NCBI RefSeq assembly: GCF_004362045.1
Contig: NZ_SNWX01000011.1
Span: forward strand, 23,791-87,790
DNA length: 64,000 bases
Reading direction: 5' to 3'
From: Halanaerobium saccharolyticum
GTDB taxonomy: Bacteria > Bacillota > Halanaerobiia > Halanaerobiales > Halanaerobiaceae
The position numbers and the translations under genes are program-made. Shown piece after piece: positions 1 through 9,166 of the stretch. The first letter of the stretch is position 1, and each line of letters begins with the position of its first letter. Below the pieces are notes generated by a model. That model was not told the origin of the DNA and ran no database searches. It saw only the letters and a program-made list of their open reading frames with translations.

Positions 1-1459
1 ATTTTTTCTGAACTGAATCATCATTACCTAATGGAAGAATAATAATCTGATAGGGAGCAATAGCTTGAGGCCACTTAATTCCATACTGATCATTATTCTG
101 CTCAATTGCTGCAGCAACCAGACGGGTAATCCCTATCCCATAACTTCCCATTACTATTGGCTGAGCTTTTCCGTTTTCATCCAGATAATTTGCTCCCATG
201 TTTTCACTGTATTTAGTTCCCAGCTTGAAAATATGACCAACTTCAATTCCCTCTTTGATATTTAATTTACCCTGATCACATTTGGGGCATCTTTCTCCAC
301 CTCTAACCGAACGAAGATCAGTAAAAGCTTCGACCTCAAAATCTCTGCCGCTCTTTACATTTTTAAGATGATAATCTTTTTCATTAGCCCCAACAATGGC
401 TCCCGACATATTTTTAAGTCTCTGATCTGCAATTATCCGGACATCATCTAGATCAACTGGACCAATAAAACCAGGTACACTGTTGAAAAGCTCTACAAAT
501 TCTTTATCTTCTGCAGCCCGCAGCTCATTTGCCTGCAGATAATTAGTTAATTTGATTTCATTTAGTTCATCTTCACCAGAAACTAAAGCTAATACTGCTT
601 CTCCATCAGCTACTACTGCTACTGCTTTCATCATTTTAGCAGCTGGAACTTCCAGATATTCTTCCAGTTCACTGATTGTTTTAATTTCTGGAGTATGTAT
701 TTTTTCAGCTTCTGCCTCCACTTCAAAGTCGATTTCGGTCTTTTGGGAAGTAGCTCTCTCAACATTTGCTGCATAATCACAGTGACTGCAGAAAGCAATT
801 TCATCTTCACCTGAATCAGCAAGCACCATAAATTCGTGTGAGTCTTTTCCACCCATAGCACCTGTATCTGCTTCAACTGCAACAGCTTCTAGACCGCATT
901 CTGCAAAGATTCTCTCATAAGCATCATACATAGCCTGATAACTTTTATCCAGCCCCTCATAATCAATATCAAGGCTGTAGGCATCTTTCATAATAAATTC
1001 CCGGCCCCTCATTACACCAAAACGGGGTCTGATTTCATCTCTAACCTTGGTCTGAATTTGATATAAATTTAATGGTAAATCTTTATATGAACGAACTTCA
1101 TCTTTAACTAGATCAGTTACAACTTCCTCATGAGTGGGACCCAGACAGTATTCGCGTGCCTTACGGTCATTAAATTTAATCATTAAAGGACCAAATTTAT
1201 CCCATCTTTTGGAGTCCTTCCAGATTTTAGAAGTCTGCATAATCGGCAGCAGAAGTTCCTGTGCTTCACTGTTATCCATATGTTTTCTGCATATTTTTTC
1301 AATCTTTTTAATGACTCTATAACCTAAGGGAAGATAAGAATAAATACCTGAAGAATGTTTTCTCATCATTCCTGCCCTCAGCATCAGTTTATGGCTGACT
1401 ACATCAGCTTCAGCTGGGTCTTCTTTTAAAGTTGGTAAGTATAATTTTGACATGCGCAT
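1..1459 (-). CDS. proS: Prolyl-tRNA synthetase, C-terminus beyond window edge
   Basis: Charges tRNA-Pro with proline in the cytoplasm. The minus-strand frame is open from position 1459 to the window edge, about 486 codons of a family normally near 570, so the anticodon-binding end is missing from view. The start region reads MSKLYLPTLKEDPAEADVVS followed by SHKLMLRAGMMRKHSSGIY, the typical bacterial ProS N-terminus. The middle contains a YbaK-like editing insertion (DTGAMGGKDSHEF, then MMKAVAVVADGEAV), and then the class II motif stretch GSYGIGITRLVAA. The first of two in-frame ATGs (1459 and 1453) is chosen because AGGAG lies about 10 nt upstream. It is last in the rpsB-to-proS series, as in B. 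subtilis, with ispG inserted before it. Confidence 0.95.
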   Translation of the reverse strand, partial: MRMSKLYLPTLKEDPAEADVVSHKLMLRAGMMRKHSSGIYSYLPLGYRVIKKIEKICRKHMDNSEAQELLLPIMQTSKIWKDSKRWDKFGPLMIKFNDRKAREYCLGPTHEEVVTDLVKDEVRSYKDLPLNLYQIQTKVRDEIRPRFGVMRGREFIMKDAYSLDIDYEGLDKSYQAMYDAYERIFAECGLEAVAVEADTGAMGGKDSHEFMVLADSGEDEIAFCSHCDYAANVERATSQKTEIDFEVEAEAEKIHTPEIKTISELEEYLEVPAAKMMKAVAVVADGEAVLALVSGEDELNEIKLTNYLQANELRAAEDKEFVELFNSVPGFIGPVDLDDVRIIADQRLKNMSGAIVGANEKDYHLKNVKSGRDFEVEAFTDLRSVRGGERCPKCDQGKLNIKEGIEVGHIFKLGTKYSENMGANYLDENGKAQPIVMGSYGIGITRLVAAAIEQNNDQYGIKWPQAIAPYQIIILPLGNDDSVQKK

Positions 1460-1530
1460 CTTATAAATCACTCCTATTTCTAATCTTTAAAAATTATTAT
1501 AATTTTATGCTCAACCATCTTATTCAAAAA

Positions 1531-2583
1531 TTAAAGTTTATTTATTTCTTTCATTAATTCCTCTAAAAGCTGGTCCTCTTCTACTTTTTTGATGATTTCT
1601 CCGGATTTAAAAATTAAACCAGATTCGACTCCTCCTGCAACACCAATATCAGCTTCTTTAGCTTCTCCCGGACCATTAACTGCACAGCCCATTACAGCTA
1701 CAGTAATCTCCTTATCAATTTTCATTATCTCTTTTTCTATTTTTTCTGCTAAAGCAATTAAATCAATATTGGTTCGACCGCAGGTGGGACAGGAAATAAT
1801 CTCAACTCCCTTTTTTCTGATTTCCAGAGACTTTAAAATCTGCCAGCCTACCCGGACCTCTTCCACTGGATCACCAGTTAAAGAAACCCTCAGAGTATCA
1901 CCCAGTCCCTGAGTTAAAAGTGAAGAAATACCGGCAGCAGATTTAATTGTTCCCCTCCAGGGAGTTCCAGATTCAGTAATCCCAATATGGAAAGGATAAT
2001 CAACCCTTTCTGCCATTAATTTATAGGCTTTCAGGGTGGTAGAGATCTGACTTGATTTAAGAGAAATCACAATCTGTCTAAAATCATTTTCTTCTAAAAC
2101 CCTGACATTTCTGAGTGCACTTTCTACCATTGCTTCTGCTGTTGGCCCTCCATATTTTTTTATTAATTCTGCCTCAATGGAACCAGAATTACTGCCAACT
2201 CTGATTGGAATATCATTTTCTTTACAGGCTAAAGCAACTTCCTTGACTCTCTGATCACTACCGATATTTCCAGGGTTAATTCTTAAAGCATCAACACCAT
2301 TTTCAACTGCCATTAAAGCCAGCTGATAATCAAAATGAATATCCGCTACCAGAGGAATTTTAATTTTCTGCTTAATTTCTGATAGAGCTCGAGCTGCATT
2401 TTTATCAGGAACTGCAACTCTAATTATCTCACAGCCTACTGCTTCCAGTGCTTTGATCTGCTTAACAGTAGCTTCTACATTTTCAGTTTTAGTATTACAC
2501 ATTGACTGCACAGAAACCGGAGCATCTCCTCCTACAGGCTGTTCAGCAAAATTAACAATTTTTGATTTTCTTCTATTATACAT
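1531..2583 (-). CDS. ispG: 4-hydroxy-3-methylbut-2-enyl diphosphate synthase (flavodoxin/ferredoxin)
   Basis: Penultimate MEP-pathway step: reductive ring opening of MEcPP to HMBPP by a 4Fe-4S enzyme. The 350-residue protein begins with an arginine-rich segment and VGGDAPVSVQSMCNT, which opens the TIM-barrel domain. Near the C-terminus come CPTCGRTNIDL and MGCAVNGPGEAKEADIG, which carry the three cluster cysteines and the conserved NGPGE glutamate. The length matches the family. The ATG at 2583 has GAGGTG just upstream. It lies directly after rseP and dxr, so two MEP genes share this operon; dxs is at the other end of the window. Confidence 0.96.
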   Translation of the reverse strand: MYNRRKSKIVNFAEQPVGGDAPVSVQSMCNTKTENVEATVKQIKALEAVGCEIIRVAVPDKNAARALSEIKQKIKIPLVADIHFDYQLALMAVENGVDALRINPGNIGSDQRVKEVALACKENDIPIRVGSNSGSIEAELIKKYGGPTAEAMVESALRNVRVLEENDFRQIVISLKSSQISTTLKAYKLMAERVDYPFHIGITESGTPWRGTIKSAAGISSLLTQGLGDTLRVSLTGDPVEEVRVGWQILKSLEIRKKGVEIISCPTCGRTNIDLIALAEKIEKEIMKIDKEITVAVMGCAVNGPGEAKEADIGVAGGVESGLIFKSGEIIKKVEEDQLLEELMKEINKL

Positions 2584-2659
2584 AATTCACCTCTGTAGAT
2601 TATTACTAGTCAAAATAATTCACTATTGCATGTAAATATCTTTTTGAATCCCCTAATTA

Positions 2660-3733
2660 TCAAAAGAAAGTCCGCATTAGATCATTATAAATAATGAAGA
2701 TCATAAGAATCATTAGCAGAGCAAAACCGATTAGGTGGACATAACTTTCTTTGCGTGGATCTACAGGCTTACCTCTAATTATTTCTATAAAAATAAATAA
2801 TATTCTTCCTCCATCTAATGCTGGGAAGGGAAACAAATTGATAATCCCTAAATTAATGCTAATAATGGCGGTCCAACTTAAAACATTCAAAAGACCTCTT
2901 CTAGCTGCCTGGCCGATAATTGAAGCAATCATAATTGGTCCACCAATATCTTCGGCAGAACTCTCCCTAAACATCTGTACAAAACCCATAATCGTCATCT
3001 TAAAAACCTGATAAGTCTGCTGCAGCCCCATAGTTATTGAATTGCCAATAGAGAGATTCTCTCTAACTAACTGAGGATAAACACCGATTACACCCTGGTT
3101 GCTTTCTTCACTCAACACAGGAGTTAAACTAATTGTATTTATTTCTTCATTCCGCTGATAGCGAATCGTTATTTTCTGATTGGCATTATTTCTGATTAAC
3201 TCAGACATTTCCTGCCAGCTGCTAATTTCCTGGCCATTTATTGCCAGGATGCGGTCATTAGCTTTTAGACCAGCTTCGGCAGCTGGTTGTTCGGGTATAA
3301 CTCTACCTAAAATAGCTTTTTCTGTGGTAGAAGTTGGTACACCAAAGATAGCAAAAGTCAGAATGAAAATTAAAGCAGCAAGTAAAAAGTTCATAATTGG
3401 TCCCATAAAAATCACTGCAAGACGCTTAAAAGCTGGTTTTTGTGTAAAAAGACGGCCATTTTCTTTTGCCTGATCATAAATTTTTCTTTCTTCTTCCGGC
3501 ATTGACTCATCAGCAGGAAACTCTCCCACCATATTGCAAAAACCGCCAAGTGGAATTGCTCTAATGGAATATACTGTTTCTCCCACTTTTTTAGAAAGTA
3601 ATTTTGGACCAAAACCTAATGCAAATTCAGAGACCATTATATCAGATTTTTTTGCTGTAATATAATGACCAAACTCGTGTATAAAAACTAAAATACCCAG
3701 TACAACAATAAAAGAAACAATAGTTAAAACCAT
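2660..3733 (-). CDS. rseP: Site-2 membrane metalloprotease RseP/RasP
   Basis: Intramembrane zinc protease of the M50 family that clips anti-sigma factors and signal-peptide remnants. The HEFGH zinc motif is at residues 19-23 in the first membrane helix. A PDZ domain follows (around residues 155-215, GLKANDRILAINGQEISSW). The second metal-ligand motif NLFPFPALDGGR is near residue 305 before the last helices. At 357 residues it has one PDZ domain, like Firmicute RasP and unlike the two-PDZ E. coli RseP. Its ATG at 3733 overlaps the end of dxr by 10 nt, so translation is probably coupled. Confidence 0.94.
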   Translation of the reverse strand: MVLTIVSFIVVLGILVFIHEFGHYITAKKSDIMVSEFALGFGPKLLSKKVGETVYSIRAIPLGGFCNMVGEFPADESMPEEERKIYDQAKENGRLFTQKPAFKRLAVIFMGPIMNFLLAALIFILTFAIFGVPTSTTEKAILGRVIPEQPAAEAGLKANDRILAINGQEISSWQEMSELIRNNANQKITIRYQRNEEINTISLTPVLSEESNQGVIGVYPQLVRENLSIGNSITMGLQQTYQVFKMTIMGFVQMFRESSAEDIGGPIMIASIIGQAARRGLLNVLSWTAIISINLGIINLFPFPALDGGRILFIFIEIIRGKPVDPRKESYVHLIGFALLMILMIFIIYNDLMRTFF

Positions 3734-4872
3734 TCTTTAATAACCTCCACAGCTAAGCGGCGAGCTTCCTGATCAGATGTCAAGATAGCCTCCAAATCGG
3801 GATCTGAAATATTTTGATGCTGATCCAGAACCGAAGCAACAACTCGACTCATAGCTAAAAATGGGATTTCTCCCCTTAAAAAACTGTAAACTGCTGCTTC
3901 ATTAGCAGCATTTAAAACTGCAGGAAAAGTTCCTCCTGCTTTACCAGCTGTATATGCATATTTTAAATTAGGAAATTTATCAGTATCTGCCGGGAAAAAT
4001 TCTAAAGCTGTAATTTGGTCAAGCTCTAAATTATTACCTGCAGTTTTATTTCTTTCTGGATAAGTTAAACAATATTGAATTGGTATTTTCATATCAGCAG
4101 GTCCCATCTCAGCCAGTACTGTCCCATCAACTAATCTAATCATGGAATGAACAATACTCTGTGGATGAACCAGGACTTTAATATCATCATAAGCACAATC
4201 AAATAACCAGTGAGCCTCAATAACTTCCAAACCTTTATTCATTAAGGAAGCTGAGTCAATAGTTATTTTACTGCCCATTTCCCAGTTGGGATGATTAAGT
4301 GCATCTTCTACTGACACCTGAGTTAATTCCTCTCTGGAATAAGAAAAGAAAGGACCACCAGAGGCAGTTAAAATAATCTCATTTAATTCCTGTTCATGCC
4401 CCATTAGAAGTTGAAAAATCGCATTGTGTTCACTATCAACAGGCAGCAGCTTAACCCCTTTTTCTTTAACTAATCGGGTTAAGACAGGTCCACCACTGAC
4501 TAGACTTTCCTTGTTTGCCAGTGCAATATCATTACCTGCCTTCGCAGCTGCCACTGACGGTTCAAGGCCAGCGAAACCAACAATTGCATTTAGTAAGAGA
4601 TCGACATCTTCTGCAGCAGCAGTCTGTAAATTATTTTTGCCAGCTAAGACTTCAGTTTTCTGATTTTTCAATTTAGACTTCAGCTTGGAGGCCGCCTCCT
4701 GCTCTACCATCACTACAAATTCAGGCTGATATTTTTTTATCTGTTTAAAAAGAAGATCAACATTCTGATAGGCGCTTAAAGCCTTAATCTTCCAGTTATT
4801 TAAATTATCTATTACTTCTAAAGTCTGGGTTCCAATTGAGCCTGTAGAACCCAGAATTGTAATTTCTTTCAT
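3724..4872 (-). CDS. dxr: 1-deoxy-D-xylulose 5-phosphate reductoisomerase
   Basis: Second MEP step: DXP to MEP with NADPH. The N-terminal nucleotide fold shows GSTGSIGTQTLEVI. The metal and substrate region shows LLPVDSEHNAIFQLLMG and KITIDSASLMNKGLEVIEAH, which carry the conserved acidic and serine residues. The product is 382 residues from the ATG at 4872, close to the family norm. That ATG has GAGGTG six bases upstream and is preferred over an in-frame GTG at 4881 that falls inside this ribosome binding site. It is flanked by the YtvI-like gene upstream and rseP downstream (10-nt overlap). Confidence 0.95.
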   Translation of the reverse strand: MKEITILGSTGSIGTQTLEVIDNLNNWKIKALSAYQNVDLLFKQIKKYQPEFVVMVEQEAASKLKSKLKNQKTEVLAGKNNLQTAAAEDVDLLLNAIVGFAGLEPSVAAAKAGNDIALANKESLVSGGPVLTRLVKEKGVKLLPVDSEHNAIFQLLMGHEQELNEIILTASGGPFFSYSREELTQVSVEDALNHPNWEMGSKITIDSASLMNKGLEVIEAHWLFDCAYDDIKVLVHPQSIVHSMIRLVDGTVLAEMGPADMKIPIQYCLTYPERNKTAGNNLELDQITALEFFPADTDKFPNLKYAYTAGKAGGTFPAVLNAANEAAVYSFLRGEIPFLAMSRVVASVLDQHQNISDPDLEAILTSDQEARRLAVEVIKEWF

Positions 4873-4899
4873 AATTTTCACCTCAAACTTCTATTTTAA

Positions 4900-5961
4900 T
4901 TAATCTTTAATATCTATTAAATCAGAATCAACTATTGCCTTAATTATAACTAAAAAAGTTGGGCCGACCACAAAACCAATGGCTCCTAAAATTCTATATC
5001 CCGAAAAAAGAGCAATCATTGTTGCTAAAGGATGTAAACCCAGACTTTTTCCCATAATCTTACCTTCTGAAGCTGAGCGTATAGCAGACAGAAACAAATG
5101 TAAAATAAAAATAGCAAAAGCCTGAGAAAAGTTACCAAATATAATTGAAGTCACAATCCAGGGATAAAATAAAAGAGCTGGTCCAATAATTGGAATTAAA
5201 TCCAGTACAGCTGCTGCCACCCCTACAATTAAGGCATATTGATTACCTATTAATCTCGCTCCTAACCCGGCAACCACACCAGTAATAGAAATTAAGATCA
5301 ACATCGCCCTAATATATCCAACTGCTGAACGGTTTAGCTGAGTAAAAACATTTGCAATTTTAGGCTGCACCTCTTCCGGAAAAATGTTAATTAGAAATTC
5401 TTTAATATGATCACGATCTCTGCTGATAAAAAAAGCAGCAATAAAAGCAATAAAAAGAATCATAAATAAGCTTGGCAGTCTGGTCAAAAATTCTAAGATA
5501 GAATTAATGACAGAAATTAATGCATCTCTAATTCCATTATATAACAACTGCAAATTACTGTTAATCGCATCCCGGACAGCATCAGATATTTCCCAGTTTT
5601 CCATAAATGTCTCAAACTGCTGGTTTTGTTCTGAAAACCATTTGATTTGCGAATCGATAGAACGGTAGTCAGGTAAGTTTTTAAGCAGCCTGTTTAATTC
5701 CAAATACCCCTGAGCACCACCGATAATAATCATTGTTAATAGGATTACTATTACCAAAATCAGAACCCCAATCACTGAAAAACCCCGGTGTATAGGAACC
5801 TTTTGATCTATATAATCTACAAAAGGATTAATTAAACTTGCGATAACAGCCGCAATAATAAAAGGGGTGAAATATATAAATACATGTTCCAAAATAACTA
5901 AACTAATTAATAAAGATAAGAACATTAAAAAATATTTAATATACCATTTGTTAATTATCAT
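4900..5961 (-). CDS. AI-2E/UPF0118-family membrane protein, YtvI-like
   Basis: Integral membrane protein of 353 residues with about seven or eight hydrophobic segments in the pattern of the AI-2E transporter family: paired N-terminal helices, a soluble stretch (about residues 85-150), then C-terminal helices. The C-terminal half carries LDLIPIIGPALLFYPW and GKSLGLHPLATMIALFSGYR, which resemble the sporulation protein YtvI more than a general exporter. The YtvI identity is a judgement from remembered family motifs, and the transported substrate cannot be read from sequence. It sits 6 nt downstream of cdsA in transcription order and ends 27 nt before the dxr start, so it belongs to the same operon. 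Confidence 0.7.
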   Translation of the reverse strand: MIINKWYIKYFLMFLSLLISLVILEHVFIYFTPFIIAAVIASLINPFVDYIDQKVPIHRGFSVIGVLILVIVILLTMIIIGGAQGYLELNRLLKNLPDYRSIDSQIKWFSEQNQQFETFMENWEISDAVRDAINSNLQLLYNGIRDALISVINSILEFLTRLPSLFMILFIAFIAAFFISRDRDHIKEFLINIFPEEVQPKIANVFTQLNRSAVGYIRAMLILISITGVVAGLGARLIGNQYALIVGVAAAVLDLIPIIGPALLFYPWIVTSIIFGNFSQAFAIFILHLFLSAIRSASEGKIMGKSLGLHPLATMIALFSGYRILGAIGFVVGPTFLVIIKAIVDSDLIDIKD

Positions 5962-5966
5962 CTAAT

Positions 5967-6776
5967 TCACCCCAATAATAAAATTATAAAATAATAGGTA
6001 AATGGTGCTGTAAAAATGAAACTGTCAAAGCGATCAAGTATCCCACCATGACCTGGTATAATTGTACCTGTATCTTTTACTCTAAAACTTCGTTTAATAC
6101 AGGACTCAAATAAATCTCCCATGATTGCCACAACTGGAAATAAAAAAGCGAAAATAAAATAATAAATATTAAAAACTTCTAAAAAAAGAGAAGCAAATAT
6201 TATAAAAATTGCTGTGGTAAAAATTCCCCCAACCGCACCAGCGACAGTTTTATTCGGGCTAATCACCGGGGCCATTGCTTTTTTACCAAACCTTTTACCG
6301 ACAAAATAAGCCCCGGAATCGGTCAGCCAGGTGGCGATTAAAACCAGCCATAAAGCACTGGTATTTACAAATACACCCTGATTAATATCTCTTAAAAAAA
6401 CCGCAAAAGATAGACCACCACCAATGTAAATAACTGAAAATAATTGATGGCTTAAGTTTTTAATGAATTCCACTTCCTGATAATCATATAAATTATAAAG
6501 ATAAAGAGCAAAAGTAATAATAAAAAATATAATACCAGAAGGTAAATAATTAAAGTTATTAGAAATAAGATAAACATTAAAAACAATCAATACAGCAGAG
6601 GCTGCAAGTATACTTCTTAATAATTTTGATTGGATTTCAAGCATTCGGCTGTATTCTCTAACAGCAAGCACAGTGATCATGCTGACGGTAATAAAAAAAG
6701 GCAGTGAACCTGCAAAAACTAAAAATATTAATAATAAAATACCAATAATTGCACTAATAATTCTTTTTTTAAGCAT
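5967..6776 (-). CDS. cdsA: Phosphatidate cytidylyltransferase
   Basis: Makes CDP-diacylglycerol from phosphatidic acid and CTP at the cytoplasmic membrane, the branch point for phosphatidylglycerol and related lipids. Many hydrophobic segments precede the C-terminal signature KDTGTIIPGHGGILDRFDSF, which is diagnostic of the CTP transferase family. The start is taken as the ATG at 6776 because GGTGAT lies just upstream. An in-frame ATG at 6791 would add MTVII but has no ribosome binding site. Both lie inside the 3' end of uppS, so the genes overlap and are likely translationally coupled. Confidence 0.93.
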   Translation of the reverse strand: MLKKRIISAIIGILLLIFLVFAGSLPFFITVSMITVLAVREYSRMLEIQSKLLRSILAASAVLIVFNVYLISNNFNYLPSGIIFFIITFALYLYNLYDYQEVEFIKNLSHQLFSVIYIGGGLSFAVFLRDINQGVFVNTSALWLVLIATWLTDSGAYFVGKRFGKKAMAPVISPNKTVAGAVGGIFTTAIFIIFASLFLEVFNIYYFIFAFLFPVVAIMGDLFESCIKRSFRVKDTGTIIPGHGGILDRFDSFIFTAPFTYYFIILLLG

Positions 6777-7488
6777 GATGATCACCGTCATTTAAGCCGC
6801 CGAATCTTCTTTCTCTATTTTTGAATTCTTTAAGGGCCTGTTTTAAATCTGATTCAGCAAAATCAGGCCAGAACTTGTCCGTAAAATATAATTCTGCATA
6901 AGCAGACTGCCAGAGTAGAAAATTACTCAGTCTCAGATCTCCACCTGTTCTGATCAATAATTCTATATTCTGCAGTTCCTCCTGATATAAATAAGAGGCA
7001 AAATCTTTTTCCTCAAACTTATTTAACACAATTTTACCATTCTTATAATCTTCAGCTATTTTTTTGGCGGCATCAGTAATTTCTGCTCTCCCACCATAAT
7101 TAAAAGCAATATTTAAAGTCAAATTACTGTTTTCAGCAGATCTTTTTTCTATATTATTAATTTCCTTAATCAAATTATTAGAAAGATTGGTTTTTCTACC
7201 CAGAAATTGAACTCGAACTCCATTTTCTAAAAGTTCATCTACTTCATTGCGCATTGTTCTTTTCATTAAAGTTAGCAAAAAATCAACTTCTGCTTTTGGT
7301 CTTTTCCAATTTTCAGTTGAAAAAGCATACACAGTTAATGACTCAACTTTTAAGTTTACTGCGGCTTTTACTATTTTTTTAAGAGTTTTAACACCCTCTT
7401 TGTGGCCGGCACTTCGGCTTTTATTTCTTTGTTCTGCCCAGCGACCATTTCCATCCATAATTATTGCAATGTTTTTGGGAGTATTCAT
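6769..7488 (-). CDS. uppS: Undecaprenyl diphosphate synthase (isoprenyl transferase)
   Basis: Condenses IPP onto farnesyl diphosphate to give the C55 carrier lipid for peptidoglycan and surface polymers. The 239-residue protein opens with NIAIIMDGNGRWAEQR, with the catalytic Asp at residue 12. Near the C-terminus come LLIRTGGDLRLSNFLLWQSA and AYAELYFTDKFWPDF, the conserved cis-prenyltransferase regions. The length is typical. Start ATG 7488 has GAAGGGA upstream. It draws on the isoprenoid made by ispG, dxr and dxs in this window and is immediately followed by the overlapping cdsA. Confidence 0.95.
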   Translation of the reverse strand: MNTPKNIAIIMDGNGRWAEQRNKSRSAGHKEGVKTLKKIVKAAVNLKVESLTVYAFSTENWKRPKAEVDFLLTLMKRTMRNEVDELLENGVRVQFLGRKTNLSNNLIKEINNIEKRSAENSNLTLNIAFNYGGRAEITDAAKKIAEDYKNGKIVLNKFEEKDFASYLYQEELQNIELLIRTGGDLRLSNFLLWQSAYAELYFTDKFWPDFAESDLKQALKEFKNRERRFGGLNDGDHHA

Positions 7489-7514
7489 TAAATCATCCCT
7501 TCCAATTAATTAAT

Positions 7515-7534
7515 TACCCCCTAAAAAGGGGGTA
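7515..7534. other. GC-rich perfect hairpin in the uppS leader
   Basis: A perfect inverted repeat, TACCCCCT-AAAA-AGGGGGTA, sits between the small hypothetical gene and uppS, just upstream of the uppS ribosome binding site. It stands out in otherwise AT-rich sequence. No T-run follows on the minus strand, so it is not a canonical terminator. It could be an mRNA stability element, pause site or weak attenuator. Function is not known. Confidence 0.6.
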
Positions 7535-7538
7535 TAAA

Positions 7539-7745
7539 TTAGCTGTTATATTGAAAAGACCAGGTTATTAGGTAAAAACTTTTTTCTTCTTCGATCTTTA
7601 GTACTCGTTTGAGTCCTTTATTTTTAAGATGATCATTATTTTGAAATGGAGGTTTTATTTCTTTTAATCTGTATTCAAACTGCTGTTTTTCCATAAATTC
7701 AACTGCTTTATCCAGTGGGGAAGCTAAAAGTTTAGAAAATTTCAT
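7539..7745 (-). CDS. Small conserved-looking hypothetical protein between frr and uppS
   Basis: A 68-residue protein whose ATG lies 2 nt after the frr stop codon in transcription order, so it is almost certainly read with frr. It has no signal peptide, membrane helix or cysteine. It is basic and ends with a beta-like segment (KRVLKIEEEKSFYLITWSF) preceded by EYRLKEIKPPF. From memory, small proteins with a related KPP...VLR pattern occur at this same position in other clostridia. No function is known to me. The tight spacing supports a real gene rather than a chance reading frame. Confidence 0.6.
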   Translation of the reverse strand: MKFSKLLASPLDKAVEFMEKQQFEYRLKEIKPPFQNNDHLKNKGLKRVLKIEEEKSFYLITWSFQYNS

Positions 7746-7747
7746 TT

Positions 7748-8305
7748 TTAAACTTCCATAATCTCTTCTTCTTTTTTCTCAACAATATTATCAAGTTTAC
7801 CGATATACTCATCAGTTAATTCCTGAACATTTTCCAGACCGCGGTGCATATTATCTTCTGAGATTTCTCCCTCTTCTTCTAACATTTCAAGTTCTTCATT
7901 GGATTCTCTTCTAATTGCCCGGATTGCAATTCTTCCTTTTTCCGCTTTTTCATGCAGAATTTTAACAAGTTCTTTTCTTCTTTCCTCTGTTAACTGAGGA
8001 ATATTAATTCTAATTACACTACCATCATTACTGGGGTTAAGGCCCAAATTCTCCTGCATAATAGCCTTTTCAATAGTTTCAATATTATTCTTATCCCAGG
8101 GTTCAATTACTATCTGTCTGGCTTCAGGAGCAAAAACTTTGGCCATCTGCTGAATGGGAGTGGCGACTCCATAATTGTTTGCTTTTATATTTTCCACAAG
8201 TGAGGGTCTGGCTCTACCAGTTCTAATAGTATTTAAATCTTCTTTGGTTTTTTCAAGTGTCTTTTCCATCTTTTTTTCTGTTTCTTTCATCACTTCTCTA
8301 AACAT
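7748..8305 (-). CDS. frr: Ribosome recycling factor
   Basis: Splits post-termination ribosomes together with EF-G. The 185-residue protein has the family's long-helix composition and the segments RTGRARPSLVENI and LPQL-type hinge region (INIPQLTEERRKELVK). The C-terminal helix is rich in Glu and Lys (EELEMLEEEGEISEDN). The start ATG at 8305 has AGGAGG about 7 nt upstream. It lies between pyrH and uppS exactly as in B. subtilis. The length is the family's norm. Confidence 0.96.
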   Translation of the reverse strand: MFREVMKETEKKMEKTLEKTKEDLNTIRTGRARPSLVENIKANNYGVATPIQQMAKVFAPEARQIVIEPWDKNNIETIEKAIMQENLGLNPSNDGSVIRINIPQLTEERRKELVKILHEKAEKGRIAIRAIRRESNEELEMLEEEGEISEDNMHRGLENVQELTDEYIGKLDNIVEKKEEEIMEV

Positions 8306-8331
8306 AAATTTGTCCTCCTCAGATCTAATTA

Positions 8332-9051
8332 TTAACTAACAGAAGTTCCAATGTTTTCGCCGAGTAATACCCGTTTAATATTACCTTCTTTTTTAACTGC
8401 AAAAACTTTTAAAGGTATTTTATTGTCCATACAGAGAGAAACAGCGGTAAAGTCCATAACCCTAAGAGAATTATTTAATAAATCAATATAGGATAAAGAC
8501 TCATGTTTTTGAGCATCTTCATTAACACTGGGGTCAGAATCATAGATCCCATCAACATTTTTAGCCATTAAAATTACATCTGCAGATATTTCTGCAGCCC
8601 TTAGAGCAGCAGTAGTGTCAGTTGAGAAAAATGGATTTCCTGTGCCAGCAGCAAAGATCACAACTCTACCTTTTTCCAGATGTCTAATTGCACGACGACG
8701 AATATAGGGCTCAGCAATCTGGCGCATCTCAATTGCAGATTGAACACGGGTTTCAATATCAAATTTTTCGATGGCATCCTGTAATGCTAAAGCATTGATT
8801 ACAGTTGCCAGCATCCCCATATAATCAGCTGTACCGCGATCCATTCCTTTAGCACTACCAGCAATCCCTCTAAATATATTACCTCCACCAACTACAACTG
8901 CCATCTCAACATTTGTAGTTTTGACAACATCACTAATTTCAGCTGCAATTTTTTTAATCATTTCGGGATCAATACCAAAACCGTTATTACCGGCCAGTGC
9001 CTCCCCACTAATCTTCAGCAGTATTCTTGAATAAACTGGTTTTTCCGTCAT
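8332..9051 (-). CDS. pyrH: UMP kinase
   Basis: Phosphorylates UMP to UDP; a hexameric amino-acid-kinase-fold enzyme of pyrimidine synthesis. Visible motifs are [13 protein letters not shown] at the N-terminus, [11 protein letters not shown], and the substrate-binding [20 protein letters not shown]. Length is 239 residues from ATG 9051. An upstream in-frame ATG at 9069 has no ribosome binding site, whereas GGAGG lies between the two and serves 9051. A terminator separates it from tsf, so pyrH must be expressed by read-through or its own promoter. Confidence 0.95.
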   Translation of the reverse strand: MTEKPVYSRILLKISGEALAGNNGFGIDPEMIKKIAAEISDVVKTTNVEMAVVVGGGNIFRGIAGSAKGMDRGTADYMGMLATVINALALQDAIEKFDIETRVQSAIEMRQIAEPYIRRRAIRHLEKGRVVIFAAGTGNPFFSTDTTAALRAAEISADVILMAKNVDGIYDSDPSVNEDAQKHESLSYIDLLNNSLRVMDFTAVSLCMDNKIPLKVFAVKKEGNIKRVLLGENIGTSVS

Positions 9052-9123
9052 TATATAATTAACCTCCATTAAATATTATTCTTCAATTTTTAGCTAATTC
9101 CTTTTTTATAAGCAAATTTACTT

Positions 9124-9154
9124 AAAAAAAGAGAACACTCTCTCCAGTGCTCTC
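9124..9154 (-). terminator. Intrinsic terminator after tsf
   Basis: On the minus strand, GAGAGCACT pairs with AGTGTTCTC (9 bp, one G-U) around a 6-nt loop, followed by a run of seven T. It lies 12 nt past the tsf stop codon and upstream of pyrH, so it should reduce transcription into pyrH. Confidence 0.88.
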
Positions 9155-9166
9155 CTTTTTTAATTA

